Origin: Clostridiales bacterium
GTDB lineage: Bacteria > Bacillota > Clostridia > Christensenellales > Aristaeellaceae
Length of the DNA: 64,000 nucleotides
Assembly (NCBI GenBank): GCA_004557905.1
Contig: SFFH01000001.1
Location: 1 to 64,000 of the forward strand
Direction: 5' to 3'
Both the position numbers and the translations under genes were made by a program. Every line of letters starts with the position of its first letter. Within the stretch, counting starts at the first letter, position 1. The notes under the pieces are model-generated. The model was not told the DNA's origin. It worked only from the letters and a program-made list of their open reading frames with translations, and made no database searches. Of this stretch, positions 52,514 to 59,923 are shown one piece after another.

Positions 52514-53872
52514 ATGGGAAAATACTTCGGTACGGATGGTTTTCGCGGTGAGGCCAATGTGAACCTGACCAGCGAGCATGCATATAAAATCGGCAAGTTT
52601 ATCGGCTGGTATTACGGCGCCCGCAAGGGCAGAAAGGCGCGCGTGGTGATCGGCAAGGACACCCGCCGCTCCAGCTACATGTTTGAATACGCGATCGTCG
52701 CGGGCCTGACCTCCACCGGCGCGGATGCGTATATGCTCCACGTCACCACGACCCCGAGCGTCGCCTATGTCACGCGCGTGGACAGCTTTGACTGCGGCGT
52801 GATGATTTCCGCGTCCCACAACCCCTTCTGCGACAACGGCATCAAGCTCATCAACAGCCGCGGCGAGAAGATGGATGATGAGACCACGGCGGCGGTCGAG
52901 GCGTATCTGGACGGCGACTATGCGGCCCTGGGCCTTGAGGGCGACGTGCCGCCCGCCACGGGCGACGCGCTGGGCGAGATCGTCGATTTCGTCTCCGGCC
53001 GCAACCGCTACGTCGGCTACCTGATCTCGCTGGCCTCCCATTCCTACAAGAACATGCGCGTGGGCCTGGACTGCGCCAACGGCAGCGCCTGGAACCTCGC
53101 GCGCACCGTGTTTGAAGCGCTGGGCGCGAAGACCTACGTCATCAACGCGGAGCCGGACGGCCTGAACATCAACCGCAACGCGGGCTCCACGCACATCGAC
53201 GGCCTGCGCCGCTTTGTGCTGGAAAATCACCTGGACGTGGGCTTTGCCTACGACGGCGACGCGGACCGCTGCCTGGCGGTTGACGAGCAGGGCAACGTGG
53301 TGGACGGCGACAAGATCATCTACATCTTCGCCAGGCAGCTCAAGAAGGAGGGCCGCCTGACGGGCAACAAGGTCGTCACCACGATCATGTCCAACATCGG
53401 CCTGTACAAGGCGCTCGACGAGGAGGGCATCGAGTACGAGAAGACCAAGGTGGGCGACCGCTTTGTCTACGAGAACATGGTGCAAAACGGCTACTGCGTG
53501 GGCGGCGAGCAGTCCGGCCACATCATCCTGAGCAAGTATGCCACCACCGGCGACGGCATCCTGACCTCCATCGAGCTGATGGAAGCCATGCTGGACAACA
53601 AGCAGACCCTGTCGCGCCTGTGCGCGCCGGTGGTCAGCTATCCGCAGGTGCTCAAAAACGTCCGCGTGGCTGACAAGCAGGCCGTGCGCGAGAACGCGCG
53701 CGTGCAGGAGGCCATCCGCGCGGTCAGCGAAAAGATCGACGGCCGCGTGCTGGTGCGCGAGAGCGGCACGGAGCCGGTCATCCGCGTGATGACCGAGGCG
53801 AAGGAGCAGCGCGACGCGGAGATGTACGTCAATGAAATCATCGACGTGATCAAGGCCGAGGGCCTGGCCTGA
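52514..53872 (+). CDS. glmM: Phosphoglucosamine mutase GlmM
   Basis: 452 residues of the alpha-phosphohexomutase superfamily: KYFGTDGFRG start, phosphoserine loop MISASHNPFCDNGIKL, Mg-binding DGDADRC, sugar-binding GGEQSGH and phosphate-binding RESGTEPVIRV. GlmM converts glucosamine-6-P to glucosamine-1-P for UDP-GlcNAc and peptidoglycan. GGATGATGACAGC precedes ATG 52514. The following beta-helix gene lies 12 bases downstream. Confidence 0.93.
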   Translation: MGKYFGTDGFRGEANVNLTSEHAYKIGKFIGWYYGARKGRKARVVIGKDTRRSSYMFEYAIVAGLTSTGADAYMLHVTTTPSVAYVTRVDSFDCGVMISASHNPFCDNGIKLINSRGEKMDDETTAAVEAYLDGDYAALGLEGDVPPATGDALGEIVDFVSGRNRYVGYLISLASHSYKNMRVGLDCANGSAWNLARTVFEALGAKTYVINAEPDGLNINRNAGSTHIDGLRRFVLENHLDVGFAYDGDADRCLAVDEQGNVVDGDKIIYIFARQLKKEGRLTGNKVVTTIMSNIGLYKALDEEGIEYEKTKVGDRFVYENMVQNGYCVGGEQSGHIILSKYATTGDGILTSIELMEAMLDNKQTLSRLCAPVVSYPQVLKNVRVADKQAVRENARVQEAIRAVSEKIDGRVLVRESGTEPVIRVMTEAKEQRDAEMYVNEIIDVIKAEGLA

Positions 53873-53884
53873 GGAGGAGCAGCG

Positions 53885-54550
53885 ATGGATGCAATCAAGG
53901 TACGCGATCTCTATGACCTGACGCACACCCGCGCAGCGGAAATGCTTGGCGCCTGCGAGTATCCGTGGGAGGCGCTGGGCAAAATCAAGGCGACCGTGCT
54001 GGCCATCGGACAAACGCTCGACCCGGAGACGTACGACCATCCCCAGGAGGGCGTGTGGATTGCCAAAAGCGCGAGCATCGCGCCGACGGCCTCCATCACC
54101 GGCCCCTGCATCATCGGCGAGAGGACCGAGGTGCGCCCGGGCGCGTTCCTGCGCGGCAGCATTCTGGTGGGCGACGGCTGCGTGGTGGGCAACTCCACGG
54201 AGCTGAAGAACTGCATCCTCTTTGACGGCGTGCAGGTGCCGCATTACAACTATGTCGGCGACTCGATCCTGGGACATCTGGCGCACATGGGCGCGGGTGC
54301 GATCACCAGCAACGTGAAGGGCGACAAGAAGCTCGTCGTCGTCCACGGCGAGGAGAATTACGAAACCGGCGTCAAGAAGTTCGGCGCGATGCTGGGCGAC
54401 CGCGCGGAGATCGGCTGCAACAGCGTGCTCAATCCGGGCACGGTGATTGGCCGGGACAGCCAGGTCTATCCGCTCTCCTGCGTGCGCGGCGTGGTGCCCG
54501 CGCGCTGCATCGTCAAGGGCGAGCGCGGCGTGTTCAAAAAGCACGACTGA
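53885..54550 (+). CDS. Left-handed beta-helix protein resembling the acetyltransferase half of GlmU
   Basis: 221 residues. Hexapeptide repeats run from about residue 65 to 190 (SASIAPTASITGPCIIG, VRPGAFLRGSILVG, HYNYVGDSILGHLAHMGAG), as in GlmU C-terminal domains; the uridylyltransferase half is absent. It is coded with glmM, so an acetyl- or nucleotide-sugar-related role is likely. It matches short UDP-GlcNAc-pyrophosphorylase-related proteins of Clostridia. The catalytic His/Lys set of GlmU cannot be confirmed by eye. AGGAGGAGC precedes ATG 53885. Confidence 0.85.
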   Translation: MDAIKVRDLYDLTHTRAAEMLGACEYPWEALGKIKATVLAIGQTLDPETYDHPQEGVWIAKSASIAPTASITGPCIIGERTEVRPGAFLRGSILVGDGCVVGNSTELKNCILFDGVQVPHYNYVGDSILGHLAHMGAGAITSNVKGDKKLVVVHGEENYETGVKKFGAMLGDRAEIGCNSVLNPGTVIGRDSQVYPLSCVRGVVPARCIVKGERGVFKKHD

Positions 54551-54571
54551 TCTCAAAGCATCGAGCCATAC

Positions 54572-54669
54572 GCGCGAAGCGAAGAGGGGTCAAGGGGCGA
54601 TACCCCTTGCGGGGTTCAGGGGCGGCGCCCCTGAGCGGGTTTTAGGGCGGCAGCCCTAACGTTCCCCCA
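54572..54669 (+). repeat. Dispersed hairpin repeat, copy 4 (three hairpins)
   Basis: GCGCGAAGCGAAG, hairpin A (CAAGGGG 54591-54597 / CCCCTTG 54603-54609), an extra hairpin (TCAGGGGC 54616-54623 / GCCCCTGA 54627-54634) and hairpin B (TTAGGGC 54642-54648 / GCCCTAA 54653-54659). The extra arm looks like an internal duplication. Confidence 0.85.
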
Positions 54670-54756
54670 TACGCGAAGCGTCCAATCCGCAAGAATCGCA
54701 GCGGAGCCGAAGGCGACCATTGCGATTCCGAAACATGGCTTTCAGTAGGATTAAAA

Positions 54757-54773
54757 AGCGGGCCGTGCCCGCT
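54757..54773 (-). terminator. Hairpin with minus-strand T run
   Basis: AGCGGGC (54757-54763) pairs with GCCCGCT (54767-54773); the plus strand has AAAAA just before, so the minus strand has a T run after it. It may be a second terminator for the minus-strand TSCPD gene. Confidence 0.5.
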
Positions 54774-54851
54774 TCCATTTCCGAACGGCTTTACCCAATA
54801 ACGCCGTTCAGTGCTCGTTGTACGATTCTTTACGCAATTTCCTATAGGTCG

Positions 54852-54887
54852 AAAAAGCACGGAATGTCGTTGCACTCCGTGCTTTTT
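54852..54887. terminator. Bidirectional terminator
   Basis: AAAAAGCACGGA (54852-54863) and TCCGTGCTTTTT (54876-54887) are perfectly complementary; A and T runs flank the stem, so it can stop transcription both ways. It lies just past the 3' end of the minus-strand TSCPD gene. Confidence 0.85.
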
Positions 54888-54906
54888 ATTTGCCTGCTGC
54901 GAAAGC

Positions 54907-55158
54907 TTACGCGTTCCCGGCCTGGTACTGCTCCAGCGCGCGGGCGAGCTGATCCGGGCAGGACGTGCCGCGCATGCCGCACTGAATGCCCTTGAGGCGG
55001 CTAATGGCCTCCTCTACCTTCATGCCCTTCACCAGCGCGGCGACGCCCTGGGTATTGCCCATGCAGCCGCCGACAAAGCGGCAATCGGTGATAACGCCGT
55101 CGGTCACTTCATATTCGATGGCGCGGCTGCAGGTGCCGCGGGTCGTGAATGTCTTCAT
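54907..55158 (-). CDS. TSCPD domain protein (TIGR03905 type)
   Basis: 83 residues. TRGTCSRAIEYEV at the start, VGGCMGNTQGVAALVKG in the middle and GTSCPDQLARAL at the end (TSCPD motif). The domain also occurs at the C-terminus of vitamin B12-dependent ribonucleotide reductases; stand-alone members are of unknown function. AGGAGG lies ahead of ATG 55158. Monocistronic, ending at the terminator at 54852. Confidence 0.88.
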   Translation of the reverse strand: MKTFTTRGTCSRAIEYEVTDGVITDCRFVGGCMGNTQGVAALVKGMKVEEAISRLKGIQCGMRGTSCPDQLARALEQYQAGNA

Positions 55159-55273
55159 GCAATGATGCCTCCTGAGCTGATTTTGATGCATGAGATTATT
55201 CGACGCGATTCGCCCTTTTCCTGCCGGACGGTCCATTTCTTCGCCGTGACGCGCGCCGGAGCGGACGCATACC

Positions 55274-56134
55274 ATGCAGAAGGCGGGAGAAAGGGCGTGG
55301 GCGGCGATGGAGCGGGAGCTGTTTGTATCCACCGGCGGCGGAATCCGCGTGTGTGCGTTATCGGGAGAGGTCAGGCGGCAGGCGGCGCTCGAGGGCGCAG
55401 GCGCGCTGTGCGCGGCGAAGGAGCATCTGCTGTGCGCGTGCGGATGCGGGCGTGAGATCTTTCGGCTTGACCGGTGGGAGCTGATGCCGCAGGCGGTATA
55501 TCCCGGCGGGCCGGGCGTGTGCGAGCTGCGCCTGTCGCGGGACGGGACGCATCTGCTTGTGCTGTGTGGCGACGCGGACAGCGTGATGATGCTCGACGCG
55601 CGCAGCGGCCGGCCGCTGGTCGTCAGCCGCGTGGGCTGCAATCCCCGACAGATGGCGCTTGACGGCGATACGCTGGCCATCGCGGGCGGGGAGAGCGGCT
55701 TTGTCCATCTGCTCAATGCGCAGACGCTTCAGGCGGCGCACTGCCTGTCCATGCCGGGTCCGGTGTACAGCACGGCGATCGGACGGGGCAGGGTGCATGC
55801 GCTCTGCCTGACGCCAACGCTCGATTCGCTGCTGGTGACGGCGCTGCCGGGCGGCGGAAGGCAGACGCTGGCGCTGCCGGGCATGCCGGGCTGCCTGCTG
55901 CTGCAGGGGGAGATGCTGCTGGCGGCGACGCAGCGGCGGCTGTACGCCGTGTCTTCGGACGGCGGCCGCATCCTCTGGCAGAGCGCGGCGCCGGGGCGCG
56001 CGAATCGGCTGCTCGGGGAGACTGGATGGCTGTTTGTCTGCGAGCTGCTGGGCGAGCGGCTGTTTGCTAGCAAATGTCCGGGCAGACGGTGGCGCACGCT
56101 GCATGCGGGTGCCCTGGACGCGGCGATCGGCTGA
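55274..56134 (+). CDS. Beta-propeller (WD40/PQQ-like) protein, function unknown
   Basis: 286 residues at most. Repeated short beta motifs (LSRDGTHLLVLCGDADSVMMLDARSG, quoted partly as SVMMLDARSG; LAIAGGESGFVHLLNAQT; RLYAVSSDGGRILWQS) indicate a propeller of about six or seven blades. No signal peptide, so probably cytoplasmic. The start is uncertain (55274 or ATG 55309; neither has a good RBS). The adjacent YwaF-like membrane gene follows 46 bases downstream. Confidence 0.6.
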   Translation: MQKAGERAWAAMERELFVSTGGGIRVCALSGEVRRQAALEGAGALCAAKEHLLCACGCGREIFRLDRWELMPQAVYPGGPGVCELRLSRDGTHLLVLCGDADSVMMLDARSGRPLVVSRVGCNPRQMALDGDTLAIAGGESGFVHLLNAQTLQAAHCLSMPGPVYSTAIGRGRVHALCLTPTLDSLLVTALPGGGRQTLALPGMPGCLLLQGEMLLAATQRRLYAVSSDGGRILWQSAAPGRANRLLGETGWLFVCELLGERLFASKCPGRRWRTLHAGALDAAIG

Positions 56135-56180
56135 GGCATACCGGCACGCTCTTCTGTACATCCTGACGGCAGCGGGAGGG

Positions 56181-56768
56181 ATGAAGTTGCAGAAATGGAA
56201 AAGGCTGTCTGCAGCGCTGGGCGTGCTGCTGTCCGCGTCGCTCGGCGTGACGCTCGCACTGCTTGTATGGGAAGGACGATGGCAGGAGGCGATCCCGCTG
56301 CACCTGTGCAGCCTGTCGGCGCTGGCGGCAATCTGGCTGGCGTTCTCATCCCGTCAGGCGCTGCTGGATTTCCTCTGGTATCTGGGCATGCCCGGCGCGG
56401 CGCTGGCGCTTGCGTTTCCCGCGCCGGCGGTGAGCGGGCATCAGGCGCTGCTGAATGCGTCCTATGTCGTCACGCACGCGCTGATTCTCGTGATTCCGTC
56501 GCTTGGCATGGCCCGCGGCATGCGCCCGCAGAGGGGCAGGAGTCTGGCAATGATGGGCGCGCTGCTGGTCATCGCGGCGGTCGCGGGCGCCGTGAACCGC
56601 CGGCTCGGCACGGATTTTCTGTTCCTTGCCGCGCCGCCCGCGGGCACGCCGCTGGAAGCCGTCTTTGACGCAGGATATCCCGCCTATCTGGCATTTCTCT
56701 TTGTGATGATGCTTTCGCTGTGCCTGATCATGGACGCGTTGGCGGGCGGACGGAAACGCCGGAAGTGA
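56181..56768 (+). CDS. YwaF/TIGR02206-like membrane protein
   Basis: 195 residues with about six hydrophobic helices. HLCSLSALAAIWLAFS and the later HALILVIPSLGMARGM match the YwaF family of Gram-positive membrane proteins of unknown function, distantly related to animal TMEM164. GGGAGGG touches ATG 56181; TTG 56187, with 6-base spacing, may be the true start. Confidence 0.75.
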   Translation: MKLQKWKRLSAALGVLLSASLGVTLALLVWEGRWQEAIPLHLCSLSALAAIWLAFSSRQALLDFLWYLGMPGAALALAFPAPAVSGHQALLNASYVVTHALILVIPSLGMARGMRPQRGRSLAMMGALLVIAAVAGAVNRRLGTDFLFLAAPPAGTPLEAVFDAGYPAYLAFLFVMMLSLCLIMDALAGGRKRRK

Positions 56769-56883
56769 CCGGCAATTTTTCAAACTATACAAATCGGGAC
56801 AAATGCGCTATAATATCCAATGGAGATTTGCATATGAACGCGGGGCGCACCCTGCGCTTTGTCATTTGGAAGAAGGAGACAAT

Positions 56884-57951
56884 GTGGATAATCAAAAGGT
56901 AACGGTTTTCAGGCAGAAGAACAAGGCTGGCCTGACTGCGGCGGCCATCGCGGGCTGCCTGGCCGTGTCGCCCATGCTGGGCGCAGGCGTGTTTCTGCCG
57001 CAGGTGCTCACCACGGTGCCGGTGCTGCTGCTGGCGATGCTGGGCTATGCGGGCCCGGTCAGCATGGCGGTGTGCAGCGGCATCCTGGCGGCGCTGTGCT
57101 CGGCGCTGTTTGGCGTGTGGGGCGGCCTGTCCGCCGTGCTGCTGATCGTGCCGACGGTGATCGTCTCGGGCGTGATGCTCGAGCATGATCATCCGTTCTG
57201 GGAGTCCGTCGCGGCCAGCGGCGTGACGATGTTTGCCTCGATGGGCGTGGTCGTGGCGCTGCTGAGCCTGATGGCGGGCAACGACGTGGTTACCGCCCTG
57301 ACGCAGATCATGCGGGAGATGCTGGGCGCGTACAGCGGCTTTGGCGACATGGTGCTGACGGTGATGATGCAGCTGGGCATCCTTGCCGCGCCGGAGGGCG
57401 CGGAGCTGGGCGGCATGACGGCGCTCGACCCGCAGGTGCGAGAGCAGCTCATCAGCTCGCTCGTGATGCTGATGGACTCGATGCTGCGGCTGGAGCTGCC
57501 CATGCAGATGGCCACCGGCTCCGTGACGGCGGGCCTGCTGGGGCAGGCGGTGCTGCGCAAGGGCGTGATCGCCGGCGGACAGAAGACGGAGTATCCGCAT
57601 CTGAAGACCTGGCGCGTGCCCAAGGGCTGGGGCAGGATTCTCGGCGGCACGCTGGCGGTTCTGTATCTGCTGGCGATGCTCGTCCCGCAGAGCATGAACA
57701 CGATGTTCTACGTCTTCAGCGGCGTATTCAACAAGGTGTTTGCCATCCAGGGCATCGCGGCGGTCTGCTACATGCTCGACAAGCACGGCAAGTCCGCGGT
57801 GTGGCAGGGTGTGGTGTTCATCGCCGGTTACTTCTTCCTGGGCTCCTTTGCCGTGATGGTCGGTATTTTCGATCAGGCGATGGATTTCTCGCACAGGAGA
57901 GAAGAACTGGATAAGGATCAGAACCCGTTCGATCCGCGCCGCGGCGCGTGA
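56884..57951 (+). CDS. YybS-like DUF2232 membrane protein
   Basis: 355 residues with eight or so membrane helices (AAAIAGCLAVSPMLGAGVF, LLLIVPTVIVSGVM and others) and a charged C-tail. DUF2232 proteins sit upstream of gdpP-rplI-dnaB in Bacillus; here rplI follows directly. GTG 56884 has AAGGAGA about 5 bases upstream. A TATAAT at about 56811 may be its -10 with a poor -35. Confidence 0.85.
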   Translation: MDNQKVTVFRQKNKAGLTAAAIAGCLAVSPMLGAGVFLPQVLTTVPVLLLAMLGYAGPVSMAVCSGILAALCSALFGVWGGLSAVLLIVPTVIVSGVMLEHDHPFWESVAASGVTMFASMGVVVALLSLMAGNDVVTALTQIMREMLGAYSGFGDMVLTVMMQLGILAAPEGAELGGMTALDPQVREQLISSLVMLMDSMLRLELPMQMATGSVTAGLLGQAVLRKGVIAGGQKTEYPHLKTWRVPKGWGRILGGTLAVLYLLAMLVPQSMNTMFYVFSGVFNKVFAIQGIAAVCYMLDKHGKSAVWQGVVFIAGYFFLGSFAVMVGIFDQAMDFSHRREELDKDQNPFDPRRGA

Positions 57952-57996
57952 CGGACGAAAAACAGAGGACAACAGAAATCATAGGAGGAAACGACC

Positions 57997-58446
57997 ATGA
58001 AAGTGATTCTGCTCAAGGATATCAAGGGCACCGGCAAGAAGGACCAGATCATCGAGGCGTCCGACGGCTACGCCCGCAACTTCCTGTTCCCCAAGGGTCT
58101 GGCCCGCGAGGCGAGCGCCACGAACCTTAACGCGATTGCCAACGCGAAGTCCGCGGAGAAGCACCGCGAGGACGTCGCGCGCGCGCAGGCGCAGGAAACG
58201 GCCAAAAAGATCGCCGGCAAGGTGATCAGCATCAGCGCGCGCGGCGCGGAGGGCGGCCGTCTGTACGGCTCTGTGACCTCCCAGGAGATCGCGGACGCGC
58301 TGGAAAAGCAGTACGGCGTGAAGGTGGAAAAGCGCCGCATCGACGTGAAGAACATCCGCAACGCGGGCGAGTACACCGTGGGCGTCTGGCTCTATGCCGG
58401 CATCACGGCGGAGATGACCGCGAAGGTGGAGGTTGCGGCGCAGTAA
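57997..58446 (+). CDS. rplI: Ribosomal protein bL9
   Basis: 149 residues, the normal size. MKVILLKDIKGTGKKDQI opens the N-terminal rRNA-binding domain, ARNFLFPKGLA the conserved loop, then a long helix and the C-terminal domain. AGGAGGAAACGACC precedes ATG 57997. Confidence 0.97.
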   Translation: MKVILLKDIKGTGKKDQIIEASDGYARNFLFPKGLAREASATNLNAIANAKSAEKHREDVARAQAQETAKKIAGKVISISARGAEGGRLYGSVTSQEIADALEKQYGVKVEKRRIDVKNIRNAGEYTVGVWLYAGITAEMTAKVEVAAQ

Positions 58447-58452
58447 TCTCCT

Positions 58453-58545
58453 TTCGCTTCGTATGCTTTGAACAGCGCGAAGCGAAGTAGGGAGTCTGAG
58501 GGACGATGTCCCTCAGGCGGGTTTTGGGGCGGCAGCCCTAAGCAT
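58453..58545 (+). repeat. Dispersed double-hairpin repeat, copy 5
   Basis: The GCGCGAAGCGAAG head pairs with an upstream TTCGCTTCG (58453-58461 / 58478-58486). Hairpin A is CTGAGGGAC (58496-58504) / GTCCCTCAG (58508-58516). Hairpin B is TTGGGGC (58524-58530) / GCCCTAA (58535-58541), where a G-U pair replaces A-U. A T run (ATTTTTC) follows, so it could terminate transcription before dnaB. Confidence 0.85.
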
Positions 58546-58571
58546 TTTTCATCACAAAGGAAGGTGTGCAG

Positions 58572-59915
58572 ATGGACGAGCAGGTCATGCGCGTACCGCC
58601 CAACAACGCGGACGCGGAGAAGAGCGTGCTGGGCTGCATGATGCAGGACCGCGAAGCGCTCAGCCTGGCCTTTGAGCTGCTGACGGCGGAGGACTTCTAT
58701 CAGCCGGCAAACCGCGAGATCTTCGATGCGATGCGCCAGCTCAGCCAGCAGGGCATGCCCATCGATCTGGTGACGGTGGACGACGAGCTGACGCGGCGCG
58801 GCACGCTGGAGGGCGTGGGCGGCACCAATTATCTCGTCGAGCTCTCCCAGTGCATGCCCTCCACGGTCAACGCACGCGCGTATATGCAGATCGTCGACGA
58901 AAAATCCATCCTGCGCCGGATGATCAAGGCGACGGGCGAGATCGCGACGTCCTGTTATGCGCAGACCGACGCGGTGGGCGACATCCTCGGCACGGCAGAG
59001 AAGTCGATCTTCGACATCGTCATGCGCAAGAACGAGGGCTCATCACTCAAGCACATCTCGGACGTGCTGCCGGATACCTACCTGCGCATCGAGCAGCTGA
59101 CCGAGCTCAAGGGCAGCATCGACGGCGTACCGATGGGCTTTGTGGACCTGGACAACCTGCTCACCGGCCTGCACGGCGGCGAGCTGGTCATTGTCGGCGC
59201 GCGCCCGTCCATGGGCAAGTCGGCCTTTGGCCTGAACATCACGGGCTACGCGGGCACGCAGGCAGGCCGCTCCGTGGCGTATTTCTCGCTGGAAATGCCC
59301 AACGACCAGCTGGCGATGCGCCTGCTGTGCTCGGACGCGCGCGTGGACATGCAGGCCGTGCGCCACGGCTCGCTCCACGACGAGGACTGGGTGAAGCTCT
59401 CGGCGGCGCTGGGTCCGCTGGCCGCGTCCAACATCTACATGGACGACACCTCCGGCATCACGCCGTCCCAGCTGCGCTCGCGCTGCCGCAGGCTCAAGAT
59501 GGAACGAGGCCTGGACATGGTGGTCGTGGACTACCTGCAGCTGATGAGCGCGGACGGCCGCGTGGAGAACCGGCAGAACGAGGTCAGCGAGATCTCGCGC
59601 AACCTCAAGTCGATCGCTAAGGAGCTGGGCGTGCCCATCGTCGCGCTGGCGCAGCTCTCCCGTGCCGGCGCACAGCGCAGCGACAAGCGGCCCATCCTCT
59701 CGGATCTGCGCGATTCCGGCGCTATCGAGCAGGACGCGGACGTCATCATGTTTTTGCACAGAGAAGAGTATTACGATCCCAACACCGAGGACAAGAACAT
59801 CGCGGAGGTCATCGTCGCCAAGCAGCGCAACGGCCCTCTGGGCACGGTGAAGCTGGCCTGGCTGGGACAGTACACGCGCTTTGCCAGCCTGCAGCAGGGC
59901 GGGCTCAGCAGCTGA
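58572..59915 (+). CDS. dnaB: Replicative DNA helicase DnaB
   Basis: 447 residues: N-terminal helical domain (PPNNADAEKSVLGCMM), linker, and RecA-like core with Walker A GARPSMGKSAFGLN (near 216), Walker B VVVDYLQLM and the DLRDSGAIEQDAD motif. It unwinds DNA at replication forks (Bacillus name DnaC). AAAGGAAGG precedes ATG 58572; GTG 58566 is an alternative. The rplI-dnaB order is conserved. Confidence 0.97.
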   Translation: MDEQVMRVPPNNADAEKSVLGCMMQDREALSLAFELLTAEDFYQPANREIFDAMRQLSQQGMPIDLVTVDDELTRRGTLEGVGGTNYLVELSQCMPSTVNARAYMQIVDEKSILRRMIKATGEIATSCYAQTDAVGDILGTAEKSIFDIVMRKNEGSSLKHISDVLPDTYLRIEQLTELKGSIDGVPMGFVDLDNLLTGLHGGELVIVGARPSMGKSAFGLNITGYAGTQAGRSVAYFSLEMPNDQLAMRLLCSDARVDMQAVRHGSLHDEDWVKLSAALGPLAASNIYMDDTSGITPSQLRSRCRRLKMERGLDMVVVDYLQLMSADGRVENRQNEVSEISRNLKSIAKELGVPIVALAQLSRAGAQRSDKRPILSDLRDSGAIEQDADVIMFLHREEYYDPNTEDKNIAEVIVAKQRNGPLGTVKLAWLGQYTRFASLQQGGLSS

Positions 59916-59923
59916 GGTGAACC

